Source: Hymenobacter baengnokdamensis
Lineage (GTDB): Bacteria; Bacteroidota; Bacteroidia; Cytophagales; Hymenobacteraceae
Direction: 5' to 3'
Assembly (NCBI RefSeq): GCF_008728635.1
Contig: NZ_CP044285.1
Span: 806,001 to 870,000 of the forward strand
DNA length: 64,000 bases
Shown in pieces: positions 29,155 through 37,837 of the stretch. The notes below the pieces were generated by a model. That model saw only the letters and a list, made by a program, of their open reading frames with translations, was not told the DNA's origin and made no database searches. The position numbers and the translations under genes are program-made. How positions within the stretch are numbered: position 1 is the first letter of the stretch; each line of letters opens with the position of its first letter.

Positions 29155-30708
29155 CTATTGCGCAGCCAGCTGCAGCAGCACCTCGTAGTAGGGTCGTCCC
29201 AGCACCCGCGCCCGCAGCCAGGCAAAAAAGCTGAGTACCTGCAGGTCTTCGCGCTCTTCGGAAAGAAACGCGGGCATGGTGGCCACGCGCCCGGCAAATT
29301 CTGGGGTGCTCACTACGGCCGGGTCATCCATAATTTCGTGCACCAGCTCCAGGTAGCATACTACCGCGTGGTACGGGCCGCCCAGGGGCACCGCAGGAGT
29401 ATCGGCGGTAGCCTCAGCAGCCGGGAACTGCTCGTGCAGGCGCCGCATAATGGCCCGCAGCCGCACCAGAGCTACGTCCAGGTTGCCGAGCTCCAATTGG
29501 ATGAGCAGCTCGCCGATATTGTGGTTGAGCAGCCACTCCAGCCCCATGTTCTGCTCCAGCCAATGGTCGGTACGGTCGAGGCTGATGAGCGTCTGGCTGG
29601 CTTTGTGAAAGTTGCCCTCCGCAAAATAATGAAAAGTAAGCTGCAAGCGCGCCGTAAGCTGATGCGCAGGTAGAAGGGCCGGCTTAGCCCGCAATATACA
29701 TTCAAGAAGTTGAATACTCTCCGCATTCCGGTGTAGAAAAGCGTAGTTGGCGGCCAGCAGAAAGGTGAAGCGCGGGGCCAGGTCGCTGAACTGCCGGCCC
29801 GGCGCAGTAGCCAGAATGGCCTGGCCCTGCTCCAGGTACACTACCGAGTCGGCAAAGCGCCGGGCACGGTAAAGCGCATGCGCCAGCATGTAGAGCAGGC
29901 GCAGCTGGTACTCGCGGTGGGCCGGTGCAAAGCCGTGGCGACGCTCCATCAGGCGGTAGCAGCGCTCGATAAAGGGCGCAAACGCGGCGAAGTCGCCGCG
30001 CACCAGCATGGCGTGGCGGGCAATACTCAGGAGCCGGCACAGCAGGGACGGCGACCGGGCAAATGCCTCCTGCAAGCTATACTCTTTCAGCACGTTGCGC
30101 ACCAGCTCATCGACGGGTACCGCGCCCCGGCCGTGCAGCCGCGCCTGGCGTAGGCGCTGGCGCAGCAGCGCATCGGCAATGCCGGCGCGCTCTTCTTCGT
30201 CGGCCGCCTTCTTGTTGCGGTGGCGGCGCTCGATAATGGCATCGAGCGGCTCGGCGTGGGGCAGGCCCGCGTACTGAATCTGCACATTGTACACCGCATT
30301 CAGCAACTCATACTGCTCGTTGTCGAGGGCCAGCTTTTCGGCTTTGCGGAGCACGCTCCAGGCCAGGCGCGGCACGCCGGCTCCAAACAGGTACTGGGCC
30401 AGCGTGAGCTGCCCCCGCACCGGAGTGGCGGCCGTGGCATCGTGCTGGCGCTGGCGCAGCAGCAAAAACTCGGTAAGGTGCTTAAACAGCCGCTTGCGCA
30501 AGGCATAGTAAGCCACGGGGTTGGGCTCATCGGGGTAGAGCTTGCGTATCAGGTAGTCCGACTTGTATTCCTGGGCGTGCAGCAGCAGGCTGAGCAGGCG
30601 TAAATCTTGCCGGCCGGTAGCCCGGCGGCGCTGCCACTGAATGAATTGCACCAGGTCGCGGCGGTCGTCGGAGGCCAGGGTCTGGAGGGTAAGGCGAAGG
30701 TCATCCAT
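29155..30708 (-). CDS. Helical-repeat (TPR-like) cytoplasmic protein, unknown
   Basis: 517 aa, no signal peptide, no membrane segment. Nearly all alpha-helical with TPR-like pairs (HALYRARRFADSVVYLEQGQAI, AANYAFLHRNAESIQLLE, FHYFAEGNFHKASQTL). Very Arg/Leu/Ala-rich. The N-terminus (LASDDRRDLVQFIQWQRRR) may be a separate small helical domain. No catalytic motif. Probably a scaffold or regulator; no function can be assigned. Single gene, flanked by short gaps. Confidence 0.6.
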   Translation of the reverse strand: MDDLRLTLQTLASDDRRDLVQFIQWQRRRATGRQDLRLLSLLLHAQEYKSDYLIRKLYPDEPNPVAYYALRKRLFKHLTEFLLLRQRQHDATAATPVRGQLTLAQYLFGAGVPRLAWSVLRKAEKLALDNEQYELLNAVYNVQIQYAGLPHAEPLDAIIERRHRNKKAADEEERAGIADALLRQRLRQARLHGRGAVPVDELVRNVLKEYSLQEAFARSPSLLCRLLSIARHAMLVRGDFAAFAPFIERCYRLMERRHGFAPAHREYQLRLLYMLAHALYRARRFADSVVYLEQGQAILATAPGRQFSDLAPRFTFLLAANYAFLHRNAESIQLLECILRAKPALLPAHQLTARLQLTFHYFAEGNFHKASQTLISLDRTDHWLEQNMGLEWLLNHNIGELLIQLELGNLDVALVRLRAIMRRLHEQFPAAEATADTPAVPLGGPYHAVVCYLELVHEIMDDPAVVSTPEFAGRVATMPAFLSEEREDLQVLSFFAWLRARVLGRPYYEVLLQLAAQ

Positions 30709-30950
30709 GAAAAAAGGGCGGGTTACACGGGCCGCAGCCCTGCAAAATACACTCCGGCGCCGGGCGGCGTCGAGAAGGGCAATATTCTTTTATCAAAATC
30801 TAATTCGACTTAACACAATCATCTAATATACAGAAAATTAATCAACAGCAGCCCTTCCAGCTAAAGTCTGACAAAGTGAAAAGTCGGCTGGCAGGGGCTG
30901 GGGTGAAGCTGCTAGCTTCGGCTTATTCTTTTACCGCTAGCCCTTTCGCC

Positions 30951-31697
30951 ATGAACCGATTGCTACGCCTGGCACTGCTGGTGCTCGCCGCCCTGTTTGC
31001 CCACCCAGCCGGGGCCCAGGACCTGCTTACCCGTACCGACGGCACCGAAATTCAGGTGAAGGTGGTTGAAATAACCCCCGACTTGGTAAAGTACCGCCGC
31101 ACCGACAATCCGGACGGGCCGCTCATCAGCGTGCGCAAGACGGAGGTTTTTCGCATCCGCTACGCCAATGGCACGCAGGAGCTGGGTAGCCCACCGGCGC
31201 CCGCCTATCTGCCGCCCAACCCGGCCAGTGGGTACCCTACTGCCGTGCCCGGCGACGAGCAGACGGCCGAGCCCGTGCACCTGAGCGGCCCACGCCTGGG
31301 CTTCACGGTGCTCACCGATGGGGTGCTAAGCCACGCCCGCGACCAGGTAGGCAGCCTCAGCCCCTTCCTGACGCAGTTTGGCTGGCAGTTCGAGTCGCGG
31401 CTGTTTCGCCTGCCCAATGGCACGAGCGGACTGGTCGAGTTCGTGCCGCTGGTAGGGGGCCTGGAGCAGGGCCTGTTTATTCCGAGCGTGAGCGGGATAC
31501 TGGGCCTGCGCGGGCCCAAAGGCTTTGAGTTTGGGCTGGGGCCCAACCTGACTCCGATGGGGGCCGATATCGTGCTGGCGCTGGGCACGTCGTTTCACTC
31601 CAATGGCATCAATTTTCCGGTCAACCTGGCCGTGGTGCCCGGCCACAGTGGGGCGCGCATCAGCCTGCTTTTTGGCTTCAACAGCCGGCGCAATTAA
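30951..31697 (+). CDS. Secreted protein with short beta-domain (tandem paralog A)
   Basis: 248 aa from the ATG at 30951 (MNRLLRLALL), which opens a signal peptide ending AGAQD. Residues about 25-80 form a small domain: LLTRTDGTEIQVKVVEITPD, VKYRRTDNPDGP, ISVRKTEVFRIRYANGTQE. The same domain opens the next gene. The C-terminal 150 residues look like an outer-membrane barrel fragment (GLRGPKGFEFGLGPNLTPMG). Unrecognised family. Confidence 0.65.
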   Translation: MNRLLRLALLVLAALFAHPAGAQDLLTRTDGTEIQVKVVEITPDLVKYRRTDNPDGPLISVRKTEVFRIRYANGTQELGSPPAPAYLPPNPASGYPTAVPGDEQTAEPVHLSGPRLGFTVLTDGVLSHARDQVGSLSPFLTQFGWQFESRLFRLPNGTSGLVEFVPLVGGLEQGLFIPSVSGILGLRGPKGFEFGLGPNLTPMGADIVLALGTSFHSNGINFPVNLAVVPGHSGARISLLFGFNSRRN

Positions 31698-31730
31698 TAA
31701 CCGACCGGGTTTTACCTTACCACTACTCGC

Positions 31731-32384
31731 ATGAGCCTGCGCAATCTTCTTCTCTTCCTGAGCTGTCTCGCCAGCCTGCTGCTGGCGGCTCGCTTCTCCC
31801 GGGCCCAGCAGCCCGCCCTCCCCACCGATGTACTTCTGCTTACCAGCGGCCAGGAAATCCGGGGCCGGGTGCTCACCATTACGCCCGATGAGGTGAGCTA
31901 CCTGCCGCGGCCCGACTCCGTAAGCCCGGCCAGCGCCCGGCCCGATACCCTGCGCCTGCCCGTGGCAACGGTTTTTTTGGTGCGCTACGCCAATGGCACC
32001 CACGAAGTGCTGGCTACGCACAGCCCTTCGGTGCGGCCGGGCACCGAACCGTTGGTGGGCCTCAGCAGGGCGCAGCGGCAGCAGCTGGGCCGGCTCGATG
32101 CCCAACGCTACTATCACCAAAGCGGCCCGTACTGGGCAGCATTTGGCACCACCCTCTATTTAGGGCCGCTGCTGGGTCTGGCGCCTACCATCGGCATCAG
32201 CAGCGTGCCGGTGCGCGCCCGCAACCTGGCTGCGCCGCCGCTGCTCGCCGATGCCGACTATGCCCACGGCTACCAGCAGCAGGCCAACCGCAGTAAGCGC
32301 GGGCGCACCTGGGCCGGCTATGGCACTGCTACGGGGGTATACGTAGTACTTTTCGCGGCCTTGCTGGCGAGCCTGAGCCATTAA
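31731..32384 (+). CDS. Secreted/membrane protein with same short beta-domain (tandem paralog B)
   Basis: 217 aa; signal peptide, then LLLTSGQEIRGRVLTITPDEV and VATVFLVRYANGTHEVL, clearly homologous to residues 25-80 of the gene 33 bases upstream. The rest differs: a central hydrophobic stretch (about 140-160), an AD.DYAHGYQQQANRSKRGRTW motif and a C-terminal membrane helix (TGVYVVLFAALLASL). Likely cotranscribed with paralog A. Function unknown. Confidence 0.65.
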   Translation: MSLRNLLLFLSCLASLLLAARFSRAQQPALPTDVLLLTSGQEIRGRVLTITPDEVSYLPRPDSVSPASARPDTLRLPVATVFLVRYANGTHEVLATHSPSVRPGTEPLVGLSRAQRQQLGRLDAQRYYHQSGPYWAAFGTTLYLGPLLGLAPTIGISSVPVRARNLAAPPLLADADYAHGYQQQANRSKRGRTWAGYGTATGVYVVLFAALLASLSH

Positions 32385-32449
32385 GCCAAAACCTGCTGAG
32401 CGGGCGGTGCGTACAAGACGCACATCCCATCCTTTTCCACATTTCACCC

Positions 32450-32719
32450 ATGGACCTCAACAATAATAACCTCAACGACCAGACTGAGCTGCGCGCTCGT
32501 GGCGACTGGAACCAGATTAAAGGGGCTGCCAAGCAGAAGTGGGGCAACCTCACCGACGACGACCTGACCTACCAAGAAGGCAAGCAGGACGAGTGGTTCG
32601 GCCAGCTCCAGCAGAAAACCGGCCACGCCATCGACGACATCAAGAGCTGGTTTCACAACACCTTCAGCTCGGACAGCAATACGAACACCACCAACACGTC
32701 GAACCAGAACCGTAGCTAG
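32450..32719 (+). CDS. CsbD-family stress protein
   Basis: 89 aa. Core CsbD motif: RGDWNQIKGAAKQKWGNLTDDDL, then a Gly/Gln-rich stretch and WF. Small hydrophilic stress-induced protein of the general-stress type; biochemical role unknown. An Asn/Thr/Ser-rich tail follows. Strong terminator behind it. Confidence 0.9.
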   Translation: MDLNNNNLNDQTELRARGDWNQIKGAAKQKWGNLTDDDLTYQEGKQDEWFGQLQQKTGHAIDDIKSWFHNTFSSDSNTNTTNTSNQNRS

Positions 32720-32736
32720 CAAATAGCTTGCGGCTC

Positions 32737-32782
32737 ATACTAAAGAAGCCCCGTCCTGGGTAGGACGGGGCTTCTTTAGTAT
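32737..32782. terminator. Bidirectional terminator, 21-bp perfect stem
   Basis: Arms 32737-32757 and 32762-32782 around a GGGT loop, AAAGAAGCCCCGTCC core. Serves the CsbD gene (+) and the deacetylase gene (-). Confidence 0.85.
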
Positions 32783-32820
32783 ACAATATATTTAAATTTT
32801 AATATATATTAAAATTACAC

Positions 32821-33735
32821 TCAATCCCACAGGCTGGCGGCTACGCGATAGGTATTGGCGTGGGCTTCCACAATGTCAGCTATTTTTTCGGAGTAGCCGC
32901 CGCCCATGCATACCACTACGGGCAGCTCGCGCTGGTGGCAGGCGGCCAGCACGAGTTCATCGCGCCGGCGGCAGCCTTCCCGCGTGAGGGCGAGGTAGCC
33001 CAGCTTGTCGGTAGCCAGCACATCGACGCCGCTGAGGTAAAACACAAAGTCGGGCCGTACCTGCTCGTCGAGCAGGCGCGGCAGTACATCGGCCAGCCGG
33101 GCAAGGTATACTGCATCGCCGGTGCCATCGGCCAGCGGCAGGTCGAGGTCCGACACTTCTTTACGGCCCGGGAAGTTGCGGGCCCCGTGCATTGAAAACG
33201 TAAATACGCGCGGCTCGTGCCGAAAAATAGCGGCCGTGCCGTTGCCCTGGTGCACATCAAGGTCGATAATGAGTATCTGGCGCACCCGCGTCGGCTCATG
33301 GGCCAGCAGCCAGTTGGCCGCCACGGCCTGGTCGTTGAGCAGGCAAAACCCCTCGGGCCGGCCGGCAAACGCGTGGTGCGTACCACCGGCGATATTGAGT
33401 GCCACGCCCCCGCCCGCCGCCAGCACCCGCTGCGCACAGCCAATGGTACCCCCAAGCAGTATCAGCTCGCGCCGGGCCAGCGCCGGCGACCACGGAAAGC
33501 CGCTGGCCCGCTCTTCGGGGCGCGTCAGCTGGCCGTGCAGCAAGCGCTGCACATAGTCGGCCTCGTGCGTCAGCAGCACATCGGCCAGGGGTGGCGGCAC
33601 GGGCACAAAAAAATCGGAAGCAGTAGCCGTGCCCTCATGTAGCAGCTGCTCAGGTAAAAGCTCATACTTTAGCATCGGAAACCGATGGCCCGGCGGCAGC
33701 GGCAGCACATAATCAGCAGCAAAAGCAATGTGCAT
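32821..33735 (-). CDS. Histone-deacetylase-family protein (AcuC/HdaH-like)
   Basis: 304 aa. Arginase/HDAC fold zinc hydrolase. Active-site landmarks: GGTHHAFAGRPEGFCLLND (charge-relay His pair), LDVHQGNGTA (zinc Asp and His), FSMHGARNFPG and YLSGVDVL (second zinc Asp). Bacterial members deacetylate acetylated amines, lysines or polyamines; the substrate is not known. Length is normal. Single gene. Confidence 0.92.
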   Translation of the reverse strand: MHIAFAADYVLPLPPGHRFPMLKYELLPEQLLHEGTATASDFFVPVPPPLADVLLTHEADYVQRLLHGQLTRPEERASGFPWSPALARRELILLGGTIGCAQRVLAAGGGVALNIAGGTHHAFAGRPEGFCLLNDQAVAANWLLAHEPTRVRQILIIDLDVHQGNGTAAIFRHEPRVFTFSMHGARNFPGRKEVSDLDLPLADGTGDAVYLARLADVLPRLLDEQVRPDFVFYLSGVDVLATDKLGYLALTREGCRRRDELVLAACHQRELPVVVCMGGGYSEKIADIVEAHANTYRVAASLWD

Positions 33736-33958
33736 ACGTGGGTAAAACGGTGCTACCGCTAAAAATAGTACTATACTGAAGTTAACATAAGTACCCGGTA
33801 CTGTTCAAAAGCAGGCTTTAATCCGATTAAATAGGGCAAGCATCTGGCAATAAGCTAGCTCATTAGCTTACAACTACCATCCGGTTTTACACCTATTCCG
33901 TAGTTTAAACTTAACCGTCATTTGCTTAGGATTTTTCTCACCTGCTTACTGCGCCTCA

Positions 33959-34156
33959 ATGGCCTCTCCTTACTTCAAATCAACTGAGCGGAGCTCCCGG
34001 CGCTACCGGCGCTACCGGCGCTCCTCTTTCAACGGCGCTAAGCAACTGGAGGCCGCGCGAGCTCCCGCTCGACGTATCCTGCTGATTATCGTCCTATTAA
34101 GCATTGCCCTAGTAGCTGGTGTGGTAGTGGCAGCCTACCTGGTTAGTATTAAGTAG
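33959..34156 (+). CDS. Small single-span membrane protein
   Basis: 65 aa. Basic N-terminus with an RRYRRYRR segment coded by a short tandem repeat (GGCGCTACC), then one transmembrane helix (about 40-62, LLIIVLLSIALVAGVVVAAYL). Orientation would be N-in by the positive-inside rule. No family. Supported by the clean TM and the ATG after an AT-rich gap, but it could be spurious. Only 6 bases separate its stop from the convergent AIM24 gene. Confidence 0.55.
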   Translation: MASPYFKSTERSSRRYRRYRRSSFNGAKQLEAARAPARRILLIIVLLSIALVAGVVVAAYLVSIK

Positions 34157-34162
34157 CGCCCG

Positions 34163-34945
34163 TTATTCGTCGAGCAGGCTGCCGAAGAGGCCGCCCAATA
34201 CGGTGCCGCTTTCTTTTTTGGCATTGCCACCCCAGGGAGCCAGGGCCTGAATGAGCTTTTTGACGGGCATTGACTGAATCCAGACGCGGCCCGTGCCGCG
34301 TAGCGTCGCCAGCAGCAGCCCTTCACCCCCGAATATCATCGACTTTAAGCCCCCGGCGCGGGCCACGCTGAACTCGATGCCGGGCTCAAAGGCGACGATG
34401 CAGCCCGTGTCAACGCGCAGCAGCTCGTTGTGAAGCTGCTTCTCGATGATGGTGCCGCCGGCATGCACGAAGGCTTTGCCATCGCCGGTGAGCTTTTGCA
34501 GGATAAAGCCTTCGCCGCCAAAAAAGCCCGCGCCCAGCCGCTGGTTGAAATGCACGCTGATTTGAGTACCCCGGGCAGCGGCCAGAAAGCCGCTCCGCTC
34601 CACAATGAGGCCATTGGGTAGGGTACTCAGGTCGACGGGAATAATAGTGCCCGGATAAGGGGCCGAAAAAGCAACCCGGCACTTGCCATAGTTGCCACGG
34701 TTCGTAAAATGGGTCATAAACAAGCTTTCGCCCGTGATGAGCCGGGTACCCGCCGAAAACAGCTTACCCAGCAAGCCCTGGTCAGGCGTTGAGCCGTCGC
34801 CCATCTTGGTTTCAAAGGCAATCGCTTCCTCCATGTACACCATGGCGCCGGCTTCGGCGATAACGGTTTCCTGCGGGTCCAGCTCTACTTCGAGCACTTG
34901 AATATCGGAGCCAAGAATACGGTAGTCAACGTCGTGGGAGCGCAC
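34163..34945 (-). CDS. AIM24 / TIGR00266-family protein
   Basis: About 260 aa; the start is uncertain between GTG at 34945 and TTG at 34957, with no ATG in range. AIM24-family landmarks: [49 protein letters not shown] and [20 protein letters not shown] beta-helix-like protein, function unknown, thought to act near membranes. A TACATTTG box lies 14-26 bases upstream. Confidence 0.85.
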   Translation of the reverse strand: MRSHDVDYRILGSDIQVLEVELDPQETVIAEAGAMVYMEEAIAFETKMGDGSTPDQGLLGKLFSAGTRLITGESLFMTHFTNRGNYGKCRVAFSAPYPGTIIPVDLSTLPNGLIVERSGFLAAARGTQISVHFNQRLGAGFFGGEGFILQKLTGDGKAFVHAGGTIIEKQLHNELLRVDTGCIVAFEPGIEFSVARAGGLKSMIFGGEGLLLATLRGTGRVWIQSMPVKKLIQALAPWGGNAKKESGTVLGGLFGSLLDE

Positions 34946-34971
34946 GGGTACAAGCAAGTTAGGATGAAGCG

Positions 34972-34979
34972 CAAATGTA
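34972..34979 (-). promoter_or_regulatory. -7 box TACATTTG, AIM24 gene
   Basis: Exact TAnnTTTG on the minus strand, shortly upstream of the non-ATG start; leaves a very short leader. Confidence 0.4.
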
Positions 34980-35113
34980 GCGCTTCACCCAATTTGTAGG
35001 AGCCCGCAAACATAGGAACCTGCTGGAATGGCCGCCCAGTGTCTACAGAGACGCCACAGAAACCGGTGAAGAGCGGGCTGCTTAGTACGCTAGCGAAACA
35101 CCTTCTTTATAGC

Positions 35114-35527
35114 CTATTCGGGCAACTCAAGGCGGGTTTCGGCGGCTTCATCGGCTTCGTTGCCGACTGTCTTTTTGCGCTTGGCTTCGCGGCTGGTGCG
35201 CTTCATGAAGTCCTCGTCGGTTTCTTCGGGCTCGTCCTGCTGGCTATCTGCCACGGGGAATACCTCATCGTCCTCCTGCGCCAGGCGCGCAGCTTCGGCG
35301 GCAGTTTTGGCCTGAGCGTCTTCGCCAAACTGACCTTCGCGGTGCACTATTTTTTTGTCGCGCACGTGGCGGCCCAGAAATTGATTTATCTGCTCGATGG
35401 AGTAGTTGGAAGTTATCTCACCCAGCGGATTTACCCCAATTTCGAAGCCTTCCAGCTCTTTATGGACGCGCGCCTTTTTTTCGGGTTCGGGGGCTTTTTG
35501 CTTGGGTTTAGTGGGTTTTTTGGCCAT
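35114..35527 (-). CDS. Hydrophilic, charge-rich small protein, unknown
   Basis: 137 aa, Lys/Pro-rich N-terminus (MAKKPTKPKQKAPEPEKK), a short conserved-looking middle (FEIGVNPLGEITSNYSIEQINQFL, split here from GRHVRDKKIVHRE) and an acidic Glu/Asp-rich C-terminus. No signal or membrane segment. Not recognised. Follows gltX on the same strand, but a strong hairpin lies between. Confidence 0.6.
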   Translation of the reverse strand: MAKKPTKPKQKAPEPEKKARVHKELEGFEIGVNPLGEITSNYSIEQINQFLGRHVRDKKIVHREGQFGEDAQAKTAAEAARLAQEDDEVFPVADSQQDEPEETDEDFMKRTSREAKRKKTVGNEADEAAETRLELPE

Positions 35528-35590
35528 AACAGAATACGGAGAGCGGTTAACGAATTACCGGTGAAAGCAAGCACCGCCTTATACGACAGA

Positions 35591-35622
35591 AGGCCGCGCC
35601 GTATACGCATACGGCGCGGCCT
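35591..35622 (-). terminator. Hairpin after gltX
   Basis: AGGCCGCGCCGTAT (35591-35604) and its exact complement at 35609-35622, loop ACGC. Lies between the gltX stop and the next minus-strand gene; weak T-tract. Confidence 0.6.
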
Positions 35623-35658
35623 CCAACAAAGGTTTTTGGCCGAAGCCAACCCCTGGGC

Positions 35659-37206
35659 TTATCCCAAGCGCTCCACGGCCATGCGCAAGCGGCCGGCTAC
35701 CTCGCCGCTACCCAGAATTGCCAGCGTTTCGAACAGGTCGGGTCCAGCGGCGGCGCCGGTCACGGCTACGCGCAGGGCCTGCAACACCTGGCCGGGCTTC
35801 AGCGCCTGGGCTTCCATCGTCTGGTTAAATAATGCCTTCAGCACCTCCGCATTGGCGCTGGGCTCCGAGTTGGCGGGCAGTGCATCGGCATAGGCAAGGA
35901 GGGCAGCACTCACCTGCGGGTTCCACTTTTTGGCTACCACCGCCGGGTCATACTCCATCGGAGCATCGAAGAAGTACTTGGCTTCCTGCCAGAAATCGTG
36001 CGGGAAGCTGACGCGCTCTTTCATCACGCCCACAATCTGCTCGGCTTTGGCCCGGTCGCAGGCAATATCGTGCTCGGCTAATGCTTGCAGCAGATAAGGT
36101 GCCAGCTTGGCGTCGGACTTGGCCCGCAGGTAATGCTCGTTGAACCACTTTACCTTCGCCTGGTCAAACTTGGCGGGCGACTTGCTCACGCGCTCAATCG
36201 AAAAGGCCTCAATCAGCTCCTGCATCGAGAAAATCTCCTGCGCTGTGCCGGGGTTCCAGCCCAGGAAGGCCAGAAAATTGACCAGCGCCTCGGGCAGGTA
36301 GCCTTCCTCGCGGTAGCCTTTGCTGAGGGTCGGCTCGCCGGTTTCGGCGTCGGTGCCGCGCCACTCCAGAGCGAATACCGGGAAGCCCAGGCGGTCGCCG
36401 TCGCGCTTGCTGAGCTTGCCGGTGCCGTCGGGCTTGAGCAGCAGCGGCAGGTGGGCAAACTGCGGCATGGTCTTTTCCCAGCCCAGGTAGCGGTACAGCA
36501 GCACGTGCAACGGGGCCGAGGGCAGCCACTCTTCGCCCCTGATAACGTGCGAGATGTCCATCAGGTGGTCATCCACAATATTGGCCAGGTGGTAGGTAGG
36601 CATGCCATCCGACTTCATCAGCACCTTGTCGTCGATGGCCGACGAGTGCACCACCACCCAGCCCCGAATCATATCCTGAAAGCGCACTTCCTCCTTACGC
36701 GGCACCTTGAGGCGAATAACGTAGGGCGCGCCGCTTTCCAGCAGCTGCTTTACCTCGTCTTCGGGCAGGGTGAGCGAGTTGCGCATTTGGGCGCGCGTGA
36801 TGCTGTTGTATTGCGGGTTGGGCACCTTGGCAGCCTGCAGGCGCTCGCGCATCACGTCCAGCTCCTCGGGGGTGTCGAAGGCGTAGTAGGCGTAGCCATC
36901 GCGGATAAGCTGGTCGGCGTATTCGCGGTACATGGGCTTGCGCTCGCTCTGGCGGTAGGGCGCGTGCGGGCCGCCCTTCCAGGGGCTTTCATCCAGCTCA
37001 ATGCCTACCCATTCGAGGCTCTCGCGGATGTAGTCTTCGGCGCCGGGCACAAACCGATTCTGGTCGGTATCCTCGATGCGCAGTATCATGGTGCCGCCCA
37101 GCTTGCGGGCCAGCAGGTAGTTGTAGAGCGCCGTGCGGACGCCGCCAATGTGCAGCGGCCCGGTGGGCGAAGGGGCAAAGCGCACCCGGACAGGTCGGTT
37201 ACTCAT
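35659..37206 (-). CDS. gltX: Glutamate-tRNA ligase
   Basis: 515 aa. Class I synthetase: HIGH-like motif in APSPTGPLHIGGVRTALYN near the start and KMSKS-like motif KLSKRDGDRLG near 265. Discriminating C-terminal anticodon-binding domain present. Length and order are ordinary. A TACCTTTG box lies only 7 bases before the ATG. Confidence 0.97.
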   Translation of the reverse strand: MSNRPVRVRFAPSPTGPLHIGGVRTALYNYLLARKLGGTMILRIEDTDQNRFVPGAEDYIRESLEWVGIELDESPWKGGPHAPYRQSERKPMYREYADQLIRDGYAYYAFDTPEELDVMRERLQAAKVPNPQYNSITRAQMRNSLTLPEDEVKQLLESGAPYVIRLKVPRKEEVRFQDMIRGWVVVHSSAIDDKVLMKSDGMPTYHLANIVDDHLMDISHVIRGEEWLPSAPLHVLLYRYLGWEKTMPQFAHLPLLLKPDGTGKLSKRDGDRLGFPVFALEWRGTDAETGEPTLSKGYREEGYLPEALVNFLAFLGWNPGTAQEIFSMQELIEAFSIERVSKSPAKFDQAKVKWFNEHYLRAKSDAKLAPYLLQALAEHDIACDRAKAEQIVGVMKERVSFPHDFWQEAKYFFDAPMEYDPAVVAKKWNPQVSAALLAYADALPANSEPSANAEVLKALFNQTMEAQALKPGQVLQALRVAVTGAAAGPDLFETLAILGSGEVAGRLRMAVERLG

Positions 37207-37213
37207 AATGCCG

Positions 37214-37221
37214 CAAAGGTA
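37214..37221 (-). promoter_or_regulatory. -7 box TACCTTTG, gltX
   Basis: Exact TAnnTTTG ending 7 bases before the ATG on the minus strand. If used, the transcript is leaderless or nearly so. Confidence 0.4.
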
Positions 37222-37230
37222 GCTTGTGCG

Positions 37231-37294
37231 GTAAGCTTTAGCTTGCCGCCGGTCGAATAGTCCGTTACCAACCCAACGGCAGGCTAAAGCTTAC
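37231..37294. repeat. Inverted repeat, 18-bp arms
   Basis: 37231-37248 and 37277-37294 complementary with one mismatch (GTAAGCTTTAGCTTGCCG). Lies between ridA (upstream on the minus strand) and gltX; probable ridA terminator or repeat. Confidence 0.5.
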
Positions 37295-37302
37295 TGCCCA
37301 GC

Positions 37303-37686
37303 CTACCCTACCGCGATGCAGGAGATTTCCACCTCTACGTCGCGCGGCAGGCGGCTCACTTCTACGGTTTCGCGGGCCGGGGCGGTGGCTTCGTCGAAAT
37401 ACGTGCCGTATATCTGGTTGATAGTGCCGAAGTTACTCAGGTCTTTTACGAAGATGGAGCACTTTACTACGTCGGTGAGCGCCAGCCCGGCGGCTTTTAG
37501 CACGGCCGTGAGATTTTGCAGCACCTGGTGGGTTTGGGCGGCTACGTCGCCTTCGCCCACGAGCTGGCCGGCGGCGCTTAGTGGTATCTGGCCCGATACA
37601 TACACGGTGCTGCCGGCTTTAATAGCCTGGCTGTAAGGGCCAATAGGCGCGGGCGCCTGGTCGGTGAGGATAACTTGGTGAGACAT
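37303..37686 (-). CDS. ridA: RidA-family enamine/imine deaminase
   Basis: 127 aa, the normal RidA length. Contains the catalytic Arg in PARETVEVSRLP (RidA Arg105 equivalent), YSQAIKAGSTVYVSGQIPL and the C-terminal VEVEISCIAV. It removes reactive 2-aminoacrylate and related imines produced by PLP enzymes. Trimeric, cytoplasmic. The active-site Arg points to the true RidA subfamily. Confidence 0.92.
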   Translation of the reverse strand: MSHQVILTDQAPAPIGPYSQAIKAGSTVYVSGQIPLSAAGQLVGEGDVAAQTHQVLQNLTAVLKAAGLALTDVVKCSIFVKDLSNFGTINQIYGTYFDEATAPARETVEVSRLPRDVEVEISCIAVG

Positions 37687-37693
37687 TTTGGGA

Positions 37694-37830
37694 AATGTGA
37701 AAATATGGGGAATGCGGAAGAGGTGAAAATGCCCGGCTGAAACGCAAAAAGGGGAATGTGGAAGCGAAAATGCCTGGCTAACTATGCCAAAATATTTTCA
37801 CCTCTTCCACATTCCCCGCATTTTCACATT
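37694..37830. repeat. Long inverted repeat, 37-bp arms
   Basis: 37694-37730 and 37794-37830 are complementary with three mismatches (AATGTGAAAAT...). The loop of 63 bases also has repeated GGAATGTGGAAG-like text. It separates glmS (stop at 37838) from ridA and may end glmS transcription. See findings. Confidence 0.6.
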
Positions 37831-37837
37831 AATAAGC

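Noticed and set aside
33999..34022. GGCGCTACC short tandem repeat
   Set aside because: Less than three copies and in frame (RRYRRYRR) of the small membrane protein; normal coding repeat.
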